Source of the DNA: Eleusine coracana subsp. coracana
Lineage: Eukaryota > Streptophyta > Magnoliopsida > Poales > Poaceae
Direction of reading: 5' to 3'
Assembly (NCBI GenBank): GCA_032690845.1
Contig: CM064424.1
Coordinates: 34,909,462 to 34,973,461 of the forward strand
Length of the DNA: 64,000 bases
The translations under genes and the position numbers were made by a program. Positions 1 through 11,430 of the stretch are shown one piece after another (position 1 is the first letter of the stretch; every line of letters starts with the position of its first letter). Below the pieces are notes generated by a model. That model did not search any database. It was given only the letters and a program-made list of their open reading frames with translations, and had not been told where the DNA came from.

Positions 1-173
1 CTATGAACTCATGTGCTCAACAATGGAATTAGCTCTCATTCACTTAATCTCTCACCCAATCTCACCCACAAGGTCAAGCACTAAGCAATGGGGAGTGGAG
101 CGGTTGTTTCTTGGCCTATATGTGTGTTTCTTTGCTATGGAACCGGTAGCCAACCGTTGGGGATGAAGGGGGG

Positions 174-181
174 TATATATA
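174..181 (-). promoter_or_regulatory. TATA box of element A LTR
   Basis: TATATATA follows a G run on the plus strand, so on the minus strand it reads as a TATA box followed by C-rich DNA. The TAGTCCGG repeat cluster lies just upstream in minus-strand direction, as expected for U3 of an LTR promoter. Confidence 0.5.
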
Positions 182-223
182 GGAAGTTTTCAAAAACTAG
201 CTGTTATGTTTTGTCAGTGGTTG

Positions 224-446
224 TCTTAGTCCGGTCACGGGGGCCATCTTAGTTCGGGCCAACATAAAATAGAACCAATATTACCGTTGTTAGTCCAGCT
301 ACCGTCTTAGTCCGGGGATTCCCATCTTAGTCCGGCTGACCCCGAACTAGCCCTAGTCTGGGTTTGGCTGTCCTAGTCCGGGTCAGGCGAAAAGGTTCTG
401 GACCAGGCCGAGCCGTCCTAGTCCGGCTGGACCCGTCCTAGTCCGG
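224..446 (-). repeat. Nine-copy TCYTAGTCCGG motif cluster in LTR A
   Basis: Copies or near copies of TCTTAGTCCGG / TCCTAGTCCGG start near 224, 247, 288, 305, 325, 352, 371, 416 and 436. Spacing is irregular, so this is not a simple tandem array. It sits immediately upstream of the minus-strand TATA box. Sirevirus LTRs in grasses are known to carry repeated short motifs in U3. A role as an enhancer is inference. Confidence 0.7.
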
Positions 447-1270
447 GAGTACCTAGAAAAAATGGCATAACTTTTGCTCCTGATGTCCAATTTAGGTGAT
501 CTTAGACTCTATGGAAAGACAATTCAGAGGACTAGCCATCCTCACTAAGAACAGGCCCAAATTTCACCCAAAGGAATGTTAAATTCGCACAAAAGTTTGT
601 TAGATCATTTTGAGCACCGAGACATAAGCAAAGCTATCAATGTTGCATCCCTCTTGATAGTACGACATTCCTATACTCAAAAGTAAATAGAAAGCTATGC
701 CAATAGGAACACCTTCATGTCATAATATTTTCTTATCTTGAGGATTGCCAACGCATGAGCATTTCACCATTTGGACATTTAGTAGTTGATCAACCATCAA
801 TAATCATATATGTCCAACATTATTAAACCTTTGCCTTGAGCATGTCCACTTGAGATTTTAGATTTGATGTTCATCAACTCATAAAGTGCAACTGCAATCT
901 TTCCATTTCCTTGAGCATGCCCACATGATATTTTGGGATTGATGTTCATCAACTCATGATGTGTATGTGACCACTTCCATTGGTTCATCCCACTTGACGT
1001 TCTTCGACATATGAAATTCAATCATTGCTCTTAGTTTCAATTTAACTTGACGTGAGTAAACCCATGAATACCATCTTCTTGTATTTCACAATTCTACCAT
1101 TCTTCAAATAAGTGATGTAGATAATCCATAGCTTCACATAGTCTTGCGCGGTTCATCGTGCTAAGCCTACACTTGCTCTTCACCATTGTCTTTGGTTCTT
1201 CGGCGCCAAGCCTCTTGCTTGCCCTTCACCCTTGCACATGGTCTGTCGCAGCCAAGTCTTTCTCAACCTT

Positions 1271-2840
1271 TGTTGACACTTCTTAACGTTGCACCAGAAA
1301 TATTACTATCCCCGACAGCGGTGCTAGAAATGCATGTTGGTATTTCTTACTATCACAGATAAATCCGCAAGCGCATGGATACCGATGTAGCACTTCACCT
1401 AGGAGTATTCCAGGTTATCGAATCTCGGGGAACGTGTCTGTATTATTCTTCTAAACTAATCCATCCAAGGACAACAAGAATATGGTAGGCAAAGGGTAGA
1501 GAGGATTCCTATGGTCAAGGATCCTATAACAAGATAGGTTCGGTCTATTACTACTTACTTCGGGCACCGGCTTATCCCTGCATCAGGCGACTCCGGCCAA
1601 CAACTCTACGACATACCCAAACATGGAGGATTACTAAGGCCGGATAGGGTTGTCACCACCTATCGACTACCTCTACAAACCGTGGGGCACGTGGCAAACA
1701 AAGGTAACCTCTAGCCTAGACACTACGTCTACGCTATCAATTACTATCCTAGTCTCGGATCCACGCTTATAGTAGACTAAGATACTCTAATTAAATAGAG
1801 CGATGATCCTGTAAGTAATAAAGGAAAGAACTTACTTAAATAAGAAACTTAAATACCAAAGAGGAAACATGAACACATACTTGAAAAAGAAAGCATCTAT
1901 CAAGGTACAAGCGTGGGGAAGATCGCCGACAAACCCGACGCTTCCCCAAACTCTCCCTCACTCTCTCCCTATTTTCTAAGCACTTTGGCAGTGCTAAAGC
2001 CTTTTGAAGTGGAGCTCTATACTCTTCTTCTTGTGTGTTGTATTTTTTACCAAATTTCCCTTCTATTTATAGGTGGCGAAGTGCTGGCGGGTATTTGTAG
2101 GTGAAGGAGGGTCGGTGGGCAAAAGTTCCCCACGCCGGGCGGCCGTTGGATGAGGTCGGTTTCCGACCAACTTTCTTTGGACATCTGAGATTTGGTCCGG
2201 ATGACGGTTGTTGAGTTGGTTTTCAACCGCCTTATCCACTTGGCGTCGGTTGGCATGATGGGCCGAGTGGGCTGGACACCCCGGGAGGAAATTCCCAGGC
2301 CGGCGGCCTAGGCCGTGCGGTGGCCTGTGCCGGGCGGCGGCCCATTTTTGGTGCCGACCCCCTCCGGGTCATGTTTTCACTTGTCCAAGTTGTGCCACGT
2401 GGATGCCTCCTTTACTTCTTCACTTTTTACCCTTCTTAGTCCGGGGATGGAAAACGGCCTCATGGTGGGGTGTTTTTCAGGGTCGGCTAGATCGGATGGT
2501 TCAGCCTGATGAGACTCTGTTTTAACCCGCGGGGTGGCTGATTTCAGCCTGAGATGACCCTGTCGGCTGAGTTCTGATTTCAGCCATCACGACCCTGCCG
2601 GGCCCTGATTTCAGCCTCATACGAGCCTGTTGGTCGGCTGTTTTACGGCAGTATCGGCCGACGGGCCGTTTCTTCATGTTTTTTTTGCATATTTTGGCTC
2701 TTTTATACCTGCAAACACATGTCTCACCAAAACTCGTAGAAATGGTTAATAATAAACTGCTATCACTATTTTGTTTATTCCTTTTATGTTGTTTATGCAA
2801 GGATTTGATGGTCGGATTTAGCATTTAAGGACCATCAACA
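1271..2840 (-). repeat. 3' LTR of the non-autonomous element
   Basis: This copy is 1570 bp and aligns along its length with 4677-6270. The two copies differ by sizeable indels: this copy lacks about 40-60 bp of GC-rich sequence present near 5540-5600, and has an extra CTGATTTCAGCC-containing stretch near 2520-2640. A minus-strand TATA (TATAAATAG) lies at 2063-2072. Confidence 0.88.
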
Positions 2841-2862
2841 ACACCCCCACACTTCTTCTTTG
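2841..2862 (-). other. Polypurine tract of the non-autonomous element
   Basis: On the minus strand this reads as a purine run (AAGAAGAAGTGTGGGGGTGT) directly before the TGTTGA start of the 3' LTR. It primes second-strand DNA synthesis in LTR elements. Confidence 0.75.
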
Positions 2863-4650
2863 CTCGTCCTCGAGTAAAGGAATAGAGACTAAGGTGAATC
2901 ATAACTTCAATTGGTATGACGGTAGCATGCAAATTATTCCAAGTCATACATGTGCCTATGAACTTTTAAAGTGTCTATCATGTTACCTTGGGTGGTTGAA
3001 AGATGGAATGGTCCTGACTCTAATCATCTTCACTCATTATGCTCTGTAGCTTGAGTTTTTGAAAAGATTTTCAAAACAAATCATAGTTGTACCCCTCAAA
3101 TGATTCTCTCAAATCGCTTAATGTGTATGGTTCCTCACCAGGACATTGCCTCTTTTCATCCTACTTCTAAATATGGCTTTATGTGGAGCTCAAGGTAGGG
3201 ATAAAAGGGAGGCATACTTGTGTCTCATATATTACTAAGTCAAAAACTGGATCCATGGAGAACAATTCATGAACTTTTGATCAAGCATGTCAACATGTGG
3301 ATGTGGATGGAAAATGACTGAATGTGAATACTCCCTTTTCTTTTAAGATGCTCCCTCCCTTCTATTGGATAGGCGTTTTAGAACATGGGCTAATTCTTTC
3401 TCTATTTTTTCACCTTTTTTTTGAATCATGAATAGCCCATGTCACTTTTACAAGGATATTTGGAGAGGGAGTCTATCAGAATATGATGGAGTACTTTATT
3501 TAATGGATGGATAATGACATGGAATTGCTATCTTCCAGTGTAGAAGAAATAGCACATGGATGATGGATATGGTGGTGCTAACTTCCAGTGAAGAGTATTA
3601 GCAAAGTGGTGTGCACAAAATCTTGATCAAAAAGTCATAAATAGTAACTCACAAGGGTCACAACAATTTGACAAAATTCAATGAAACAACAAGTAGCATA
3701 TGCATAAGATTTTCAATGAGTTCATCATATGGCTTTGTTTGGAAGATATAATCATTGAGGAGTCAAGCTATTGATTTTATTTGTTTTAAGAAAAATTCCC
3801 AAGCACATCAAGCATAAGAGAAAGATTCATTTCGTCAAACCATATCTCATGCATCAACTACCTAGGTGACATGCTTTCCTAAAGATGTAGTTCATAAGCA
3901 ACAAGTCTATGAACTAGGAATAAGGAGCATGCAAGCCAACTAAATAGAAGCATGAAATAACATGAGGCTTCCACAAGGTTCATTTTAGTTTTCTAGTTAA
4001 ATCTTTATTATTGATTCAAGATAAGTTTGGTTTAACTTGGAAACTAGGGGCAAAGGGATAGAGTGTGCAAACCACCGCTCTTGAAGAGGTAGAGGTCCAG
4101 GGGAACCATGGCTAGGTCGATTGCCCTTGTAGGTTGGTCGACGTTGCTTGGAGCCCGATCGCCTCGCCCTATGTCGTGTTGGCTTAAGTGACGATGCGCA
4201 ACGTCTCGATTGGAGGCCTTGTATTGTTTGTGCGTTGAGAATCTTGAAGGCCTCCCCCACACTTGATCTTGTACCTGGCTGCTTTATTTGAAGAAGAACA
4301 AAAACAAAAACAAAAAGGGTGAAAAGAAAAAGGGACTCTACTGGCTTTATGGGCCAAATAGAGTCACAACTTTATTTATTATTATTTTTTTATTTTCTAG
4401 GAACACTATAAAATTGAATTGAATAGAAATAAAAAGAGGAAATAAACCTAAGCGCCATTGGGCGGAGTTCATAGCCAAATGTGCGAATTGGGTCCGCAGA
4501 CGGCGGTGGCTCAAAGAACTCGCCCTTCGGAGCAGAAATTGATAGGATAAAAGTTTGCTCCATGGTGGAAAAAGAAAAGAAATAAAAGGAAAAGGAAAAA
4601 AAATAAAAGAGACAAGGATGAACAAGGTTCAAAGATGATACAACAACCGT

Positions 4651-4668
4651 TCCCCGGCAATGGCGCCA
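4651..4668 (-). other. Primer-binding site of the non-autonomous element
   Basis: On the minus strand this reads TGGCGCCATTGCCGGGGA, a PBS form common in plant gypsy elements. It lies 8 bases inside the 5' LTR. Element E has nearly the same PBS at 37539-37556. Confidence 0.75.
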
Positions 4669-4676
4669 GAAATGCT

Positions 4677-6270
4677 TGTTGACACTTCTTAACATCGCAC
4701 CAGAAATATTACCATCCCCGGCAGCAACGCCAGAAATGCATGTTGGTATTTCTTACGATCACAGATAAATCCGCAAGTGCACGGATACCGATGTAGCACT
4801 TCACCTAGGAGTATTCCAGGTTATCGAATCTCGGGGAATGTGTGTGTATTATTCTTCTAAACTAATCAATCCAAGGATAACAAGAATATGGTAGGCAGAG
4901 GGTAGAGAGGATTCCTATGATCAAGGATCCTATAATAAGATAGGTTTGGTCTATTACTACTTACTTCGGGAACCGGCTTACCCCTGCATCCACAGGTGAC
5001 TCCAGCCAACAGCCCTACGACATACCCGAACATGGAGGATTACTAAGGCCGGATAGGGCTGTCACCACCTATCGACTACGTCTACAAACCGTGGGGCATG
5101 CGGCAAACAAAGGTAACCTCTAGCCTAGACACCACGTCTACGCTATCAATTACTATCCTAGTCTCGGATCCACGCTTATAGAAGACTAAGATACTCTAAT
5201 TGAATAGAGCGATGATCCCGTAAGTAATAAAGGAAAGAACTTACTTAAATAAGAAACTTAAATACCAAAGAGGAAACACGAACACTTACTTGAAAAAGAA
5301 AGCATCCATTAAAGTACAAGCATGGGGAAGATCACCGACAAACCCGGCACTTCCCCGAACTCTCCCTCACTCTCTCCATATTTTCTAAGCACTTTGGCAG
5401 TGATAAAGCCGTTTGAAGTGGAGCTCTATACTCTTCTTCTTGAGTGTTGACTTTTTTACCGAATTTCCCATCTATTTATAGGTGGCGAAGTGCTGGCGGG
5501 TATTTGTAGGTGAAGGAGGGTCAGTGGGCAAAAGTTCCCCCGATGGGCGGCGGGCCATGCCAGACGGCATGCAGCACCAGGCGGCAACCCAGGTCGGGCG
5601 GCCGTTGGACGAGGTCGGTTTCCGACCGACTTTCTTTGGACATCTCAGATTTGGTCCGGATGACGGTTGTTGAGTCAATTTTCAACCGCCTTATCCACTT
5701 GGCGTCGGTTGGCATGATGGGCCGAGTGGGCTGGACACCCAGGAAGGAAATTCCCAGGCCGGGCAATTGGGTAGGCCGGGTGGCCTGGCAGGCCGGCCGG
5801 CGGCCTAGGCCGGGCGGCGGCCTGTGTCGAGCGGCGGCCCATTTTTGGTGCCGACCCCCTCCGGGTCATGTTTTTACTTGTCCTTGTTGTGCCACGTGGA
5901 TGCCTCCTTTACTTCTTCATGTTTTACCCTTCTTAGTCCGAGGATGGAAAACGGCCTCATGGTGGGGTATTTTTCAGGGCCGGCTGGGTCGGATGGTTCA
6001 GCCTGATAAGACTCTGTCGGCTGAGTTCTGATTTCAGCCATCACGACCCTGACAGGCCCTGTCGGTCTGTTGTTTTAAGGCAGAATTGGCCGACAGGTCG
6101 TTTCTTCATGTTTTTGGCATATTTTGGCTCTTTTATACCTACGAACACATGTCTCACCAAAACTCGTGGAAATATTTAATAATAAACTGCTATCACTATT
6201 TTGTTTATTCCTTTTATGTTGTTTATGCAAGGATTTGATGGTCGAATTTAGCATTTAAGGACCTTCAACA
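4677..6270 (-). repeat. 5' LTR of the non-autonomous element
   Basis: This copy is 1594 bp. A TATA box (TATAAATAG on the minus strand) lies at 5472-5481. A G/C-rich block of imperfect GGCCGGGCGGC repeats lies at about 5755-5840, upstream of the TATA in minus-strand direction. ORFs in the GC-rich block (for example 5510-6031) look like composition artefacts. Confidence 0.88.
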
Positions 6271-6822
6271 ACCTTCACCGCATTTACATGTAATGCTACT
6301 TTGTATCCATCATCATCAATATGCTCACTATCATTTCAATAATTAAGTTGATATATTTATTTTCTCAAGTGTCTTGATTTTCTTCTTGTCTTAATGGTCA
6401 CTTTGCTTCAAGTAATTGGCCAATAATCTCTACTTCAGTTATTGACACATCACCATGTTGCCACCATCAACTATTGATATTCAATCATATTCTATGATGT
6501 GTTTCTAGCTTGAACCATAGGTGTTGATTATGTCTACTGACACCTTCATCAACACATTGATCACTATTATCCTTTATCAAGCATCTCCATCAAATAATTT
6601 ATTGAGTCAACCATATTGTCATCAATCTACAATCTTGTCCATGTTGATCCTCAACACTTGTTATAAATAGTTTGATGTCATAGCTTGATCTTCTTGCTTG
6701 ATGCCGGAACATAACCTATCATGTAAGCTCACAAACTCATATAAAAGGTTTGTTCCAACAACCATTGTCATCTATCACCAAAACTCATCATTAATCCAAG
6801 GCTAGAGACCTAGACCTTTCAG
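6271..6822 (-). mobile_element. Element A: inner part of the 3' LTR
   Basis: This continues the LTR interrupted at 1270, starting with the second copy of ACCTT. It ends at 6822 so that on the minus strand the LTR begins TGAAAGGTC directly after a PPT. No coding sequence is seen. Confidence 0.6.
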
Positions 6823-6838
6823 TCTCCCCCTTTTTGGT
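6823..6838 (-). other. Polypurine tract of element A
   Basis: On the minus strand this is CCAAAAAGGGGGAGAC directly before the LTR start. The AAAGGGGGAGA form is typical of Sirevirus-type copia elements. Confidence 0.7.
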
Positions 6839-9060
6839 TTTTGATGACAACACTATCATATCATGATCAAAGATAATAAAAACAAACTCTAGTATATGTC
6901 AACATGAACATGAGTCATATACTAGAGGGTTAGTTTCAACAAATGAAACAACAAACATAGAGAGAGCTCCCCCTAAGCATGTGCATATAAAATGTAAAAG
7001 AAGCTATCTTCCCCTTTTTGTATCTCTCCCCTCAATATATCTCTCCCCCTTTGGCATCAAGCACCGAAAAGGGCAAAATAAGATAAAACATGTGCATGGG
7101 AGGAACAAATGCATATAAAACAAACAACCAAGGGGTTCACCATCGATTTACGATCCAAAGGACGTGGTTGAAAAAGAAAGAATGATGACAAGCATACCTT
7201 TGGAGTCACCTTTGATCCACTTTGAGACTAAATAATATGAAGCTCAATAAAACATTAGTCTCGGGATCACAATGATTAAAAAAATAAATTCCCTCATATG
7301 ATGAGCATAGATATATATGCAATAAAAATCATATGCACTTCTCATTCAAAGATCAAGAGAGGAATATAATCTAGATTGAATTCACAAATCAAACCAATGC
7401 AATTTCAACAAGACAAATAACAACATGAACGCATATATTTTGATATGTCCATATTACTAATTAATGAGAGACCATATAATACAAAACACAATAAAATAAC
7501 TAGTCTCATAAAACATAGTTAATGTCTCCCTCAAATCATGCATAGTGTAGAATATTCCTACATATGCACTTGACAAATAACAAATAAGAGAGAAATATAT
7601 ACTTATATCTTAGGTTCAAGAAAGCAACCATAATATGGAAGGATTGACATTTAAGAACAATATATGTAAAATCATGCTTCCATGAACCGTATGCGAATAT
7701 ATTTTACGCAGCTCACAAAGAACTACGAATACATATGGAATAAAAGGTATGTGGATACGAATTAGATTGGCATAAGAAAAAACTCACATACTCATAATTC
7801 CATAATGAAGATAGCCAAAAGAGATATACCACTCGAACTTGATGATTTTTGAATTAGTCATGATATCTCATAATTCATTGCCTACTTTTATCATCTCCAT
7901 CCTCATTTGTGTAGTCACCATGAATATAAGGCTACCGATTAATACATCCACAATATCACTTTACTTCGTGAGACTAAGCCAAATATAAGCTTGCAAACAC
8001 ATTAGTCTCAACTTCACTAAAAATATAGGATAAGATTATCCATGCTCACAATTTGAATGACTTGTGAAGGACAAGTATTTGTCATTCAAAACAGATGAGG
8101 AGAGTATCGTGCATTTTGGATGTTCATGACACATACAAGGATATGATAAGAATTAATACATAAATGTCATGATCAAATATTCAAGACTTGATGCATGTCA
8201 AGAGATGCTTAGCACATATGCATGCACATGATCACCATGGTAAGAAATTTCAAATAAAGCATATGGTAATCAACAAGTCATGATAAAAAATATAAGTAAC
8301 AACACATGACGTGTGAGATGGCTTGAAAGGGATATAAAATAAAAATAAGCCAACTAATCAAGCATATCATGATAAAAGGTAATATATGGAGTGAACATGA
8401 TATGAAGCATGCATGTCATATATGTTATGTCTTGACAAGATTTGAATAAAACACAAGCCATAATAAGCAACCATATCATGGAAAAATATATAGATTTATA
8501 GCAACATGATATGAAGCACTTTAAACATGGCAAAGATAGTGAAAGACACACAAGTCAGGATAAGCATTACAATCTCCCATAATAAGATGAGATATTTAGG
8601 ATTACAATCTTCATGCAAGATAGGAAATTACAACAAACTCTTGTAATCCTAAACACACACATAATTATATGATGCAACAAATGCATGAAATTAAATCAAG
8701 TTTATTTGGTATTCAAGAGAAGGATTTGGGTATAGTATGATCAAGAAATACCACAAGATTGATCCTTGAAAATTTGCCTTCACTTGCCAACATTACTTTT
8801 TCTCCATTTATGGGTTAATTCTCCAAATCCTCTCAAGTCACATAGACTCATGACGAGATCCTCAATATTTTCTTAGAGCCATTCAATATGTCCATAATGT
8901 CAGTGGACATTCAAATAAAGTTGAACTCAATTCATGATTCATGGCTTGCTTTATTGATCTCATAGGCAATCACATTCATATTATGCTTTTTGAGAATATA
9001 TTTCCTTCACACTTGTTTATTTTCAGTTCATTTGGTACATTTTCTCTCCTTGATGATGAT
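6839..9060 (-). mobile_element. Element A: non-coding 3' internal region
   Basis: This is about 2.2 kb of AT-rich DNA without a supported gene. It contains several further PPT-like runs (CTCCCCC / CCCCTTTTT near 6970-7060). Sireviruses are known for long non-coding DNA and multiple polypurine tracts between pol and the 3' LTR, which fits. The right limit is set by the start of element B's LTR and is approximate. No pol remnant of A is in the window. Confidence 0.5.
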
Positions 9061-9736
9061 TGTCGACAGCAAGCAAGAAGCCTATTCATGCAAGTCTACA
9101 AGATAATCAAGTAGAACAAGACAAGCACACAAGCATCAATAGCACGGTATATAAATGCGGAAAGTAATGCATCAAAGTAAGGAGTAGACTAAGAGATGGC
9201 TTATGATTTTCTCCCGAGGTCTCGGAAAGATGGTAACTTCTCCTACTCCTCGTTGGAGCACTCCCATCGGAGTTCCGGTCCCACCTGACACCAAGTGGAG
9301 TTCTCGCCCACGAGCCCGCAATCACTCCCCGAGTGAAGACATTGTGTGCATCACCGCTGCTACCAAAGCACAAGCTCGCCTCCCTAGAGAACTTGTTGGA
9401 CTCCCCAAGCCAACACGGGCAATAACTATTGATGCCCCTTTCACCGGCGGGCTCAAACCGTGTTCAAACGTGTGACGACCTTCACAACCAATCATGACAG
9501 GCTCGATCACCGACACCTAACTAGTCTAGGTCTCACCATAGACCAAGAGTAACACCTAGATCACACCCTCAAGGACACCCTAACCTTAGATGTGCAAGAT
9601 TGCTCCTTGTTACTCTCCTAAGCACTCTCAAGATATGCAATATCTCCTCCTAGTGCTCTCCTCTTTTCCTCTTGGACCTTACCAAATGCTCTCAGGTATT
9701 CCACTGGCCAAGAGAGGTCGACCCCAGTAACAAAGT

Positions 9737-9743
9737 TATATAG
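9737..9743 (-). promoter_or_regulatory. TATA box of element B LTR
   Basis: The minus strand reads CCTATATAAC here. The GACCGG palindromes lie about 80-400 bp upstream in minus-strand direction, the same layout as in element A. Confidence 0.5.
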
Positions 9744-9820
9744 GCTCCCAACCTCAAACTAGTCATTGCTCCACAAAATCAGCTTTCTTGGCCTACTGAC
9801 AGTATAGTCAGGTCACTGCC

Positions 9821-10140
9821 TGACCGGACCATTTGGTCACTGCAAGTCGAGCTCCAACGGCTCTGACCCCTCTGCTGGCATCTATTGACCGGACTGTACG
9901 GTCAGCTGACCAGACCGTCCAGTCCATTTCTCTCTCCAGTCCAGAAACATTTCAGCGCTGGCTTCCTCTCTGCCCTGTGCAAGTCGTACTGACCGAACCA
10001 TCCGGTCAGCAGACTGGACCGTCTGGTCTGTATAGACTCTCGCACAGATAGATTCCTCGTTGAGTCGCTGTAGCCTCTGGATGAAACCTATGAGTGATCA
10101 TACAGTCCAGTCACCACTGACCCCTTTGTCCGGTCACTTC
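9821..10140 (-). repeat. GACCGGAC/GTCCGGTC inverted-repeat cluster in LTR B
   Basis: Imperfect palindromes of TGACCGGACNNTNCGGTCA type occur at 9821-9839, about 9895-9913 and 9990-10008, with degenerate companions (CAGACCGTCCAGTC, GACTGGACCGTCTGGTC) and single half-sites near 10110-10140. Sirevirus LTRs are known to carry such short palindromes. They could bind a dimeric regulator or form hairpins; this is inference. Confidence 0.7.
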
Positions 10141-10604
10141 ATCCTAAAGCTGAAACTCCTCGTCCTCGCTTGACTTCGTTTCTCGGCTTCTCCTAATAGC
10201 TCTTTTGCTTCTCCAGTATCATCTAGTGCATGTGATTTCACCGAGCACCTTGCACATCACCGACTAGACATGACCTAAGAGAATGACCTAGACCCCCTTG
10301 ATAGTTCAGTTTTTCCTATGGACTCAAAGCCCTAACAACTAGGCAAGTGTACCCAACACTTGCTCCATAGCTTGTTCTTAGCCTTGATCCATCTCCATCA
10401 CCCGTTGGACTCCATCAAGCTCATCAAGCCTCCATGCTTGTGGTCATTGTCATTAATCACCAACGATGTTGTCGATAATCATCATAAGGTAGAAAAGGTT
10501 TCCTACACGAACAACACTCGTGTAGACATTAGCCGTATTTCATGTTTGTCATTCATCACCAAAACATCATACCTTGGGTGACCTCAATGGTCATGATCCC
10601 TACA

Positions 10605-10620
10605 ATCTCCCCCTTTTTGC
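10605..10620 (-). other. Polypurine tract of element B
   Basis: On the minus strand this is a purine run GCAAAAAGGGGGAGAT directly before the TGTAGGG start of the 3' LTR. Confidence 0.75.
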
Positions 10621-11430
10621 TTTTTGCTGATGGATGACAACCTCTACTTATGATGATCCAAAACAAACGAGCAAGAAAGAACCAAAGGAAAAGAAAGGAT
10701 TGGAAGGCATACCTTGGTCCTTACCTTGGAAGTAGTCTTCCCCTTAATATGTGCTAGGTGTTGAGGGAGAACTACCACTTGGTGTCATGGTTGAGGATCT
10801 TGTTGAAGTAGACACACACCAAGCACGTAGATGCTCATGTTGGTGAAGATGTATATCGTCGCCGTAGACATGCGCCATCATTGTTCTTCACCATGTAGAT
10901 GTAAATTTTCATCTTGATGTGATCTTCATGTGTACTTCAAGTGAACATGCACCATTTGCTTTGTGTTCTCCTCTTTGTCACCTCGTAGCTTGCTTGTATC
11001 TTCATGTTTTTTCTCCTTGTCATCTTCATATGTTCTTCTCTCCTTCTCATCTTTATTTGACCTTCATGTTCTTCTCTCCCATTTTGTGTTCTCAACTTAA
11101 GCTTGGCTTTTGGATCTTCATGTTCCTTCTCCCTCTTTGTAACCTATAACCAAAGACCACACCCAAACATAACGGAACCAAGAGGCATAAGATAGTTGGC
11201 AAGAGTTAGGATAACTCCCCCTTTCATGGTGCTCCTCCTTGGCCCTAATGGTGTTCCACCATAGCTCCCCCTACACTTATGTCTCAACAAAATATTTTCT
11301 CAAATATGCACGGGTTAGTCATTTGAGAGGTGGGAATGTATGAGCCACTTGTCTTTGAGCCGCGCGAGTAGATTTAACCTCGGAGCTAGGTCGAACATGG
11401 CTCAATGGGTATGAAGCACAAATATCACAC
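10621..11430 (-). mobile_element. Element B: non-coding DNA between RNase H and PPT
   Basis: No gene is supported in this 0.8-kb stretch. It has extra PPT-like runs (CTCCCCCTTTC near 11215, CTCCCCCTAC near 11266), matching the multiple-PPT habit of Sireviruses. Confidence 0.55.

Larger units (their letters stand above)
1..1270 (-). mobile_element. Element A: outer part of a Sirevirus-type copia 3' LTR
   Basis: This stretch is read as the distal part of a minus-strand LTR whose other end lies at 6822, because the non-autonomous element at 1271-6270 is flanked by a 5-bp TSD and so interrupts one continuous sequence. No coding potential is seen. The region holds a minus-strand TATA box near 174-181 and a cluster of TAGTCCGG-type repeats at 224-446. 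The LTR runs off the left edge of the window. Assignment to the Sirevirus group rests on the PPT layout at 6823-6838 and on the long PPT-rich non-coding DNA behind it. The family call is inference. Confidence 0.6.
2841..4676 (-). other. Internal region without recognisable genes
   Basis: I see no gag, protease, RT or integrase motif in any frame. Small ORFs such as 3997-4260 on the minus strand resemble no family I know. Minus-strand sequence near the PPT carries CTCGAGGACGAGCAA, a phrase often found next to the PPT in grass gypsy elements. The body is AT-rich and non-coding. Confidence 0.6.
1271..6270 (-). mobile_element. Complete non-autonomous gypsy-type LTR retrotransposon
   Basis: Two LTRs (1271-2840 and 4677-6270), both starting TGTTGA and ending CAACA, flank a 1.8-kb internal region. 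The direct repeat ACCTT lies at 1266-1270 and 6271-6275, so both ends are intact. PBS and PPT positions show minus-strand orientation. No gag or pol similarity is visible between the LTRs. It therefore looks like a large retrotransposon derivative that would need enzymes from a partner. Its PBS is the same as that of the Athila-like element E, which makes a related autonomous element a plausible helper. The helper link is inference. Confidence 0.85.
9060..10604 (-). repeat. Element B: 3' LTR (Sirevirus-type copia)
   Basis: The inner end is fixed at 10604, where the minus strand reads TGTAGGGATC after a PPT. The outer end near 9060 is approximate because the matching LTR lies outside the window. 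The part near 9200-9330 is similar in reverse complement to the LTR fragment at 53008-53386, supporting a Sirevirus-like LTR. A TATA lies at about 9737-9743 and a palindrome cluster at 9821-10140. Short ORFs such as 9107-9373 are not considered genes. Confidence 0.65.

Noticed and set aside
224..446. TAGTCCGG repeats as a CRISPR array
   Set aside because: Units are about 11 bp with irregular spacing and no uniform spacers, in plant retrotransposon LTR DNA.
5510..6031. 173-codon plus-strand ORF in the LTR of the non-autonomous element
   Set aside because: It is not open in the sister LTR because of indels, starts at a non-ATG codon in a GC-rich repeat block, and lacks any domain.
9203..9475. 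90-codon plus-strand ORF in the B LTR
   Set aside because: It lies on the antisense strand of LTR B and has no domain; the similar LTR fragment at 53008 does not keep it.
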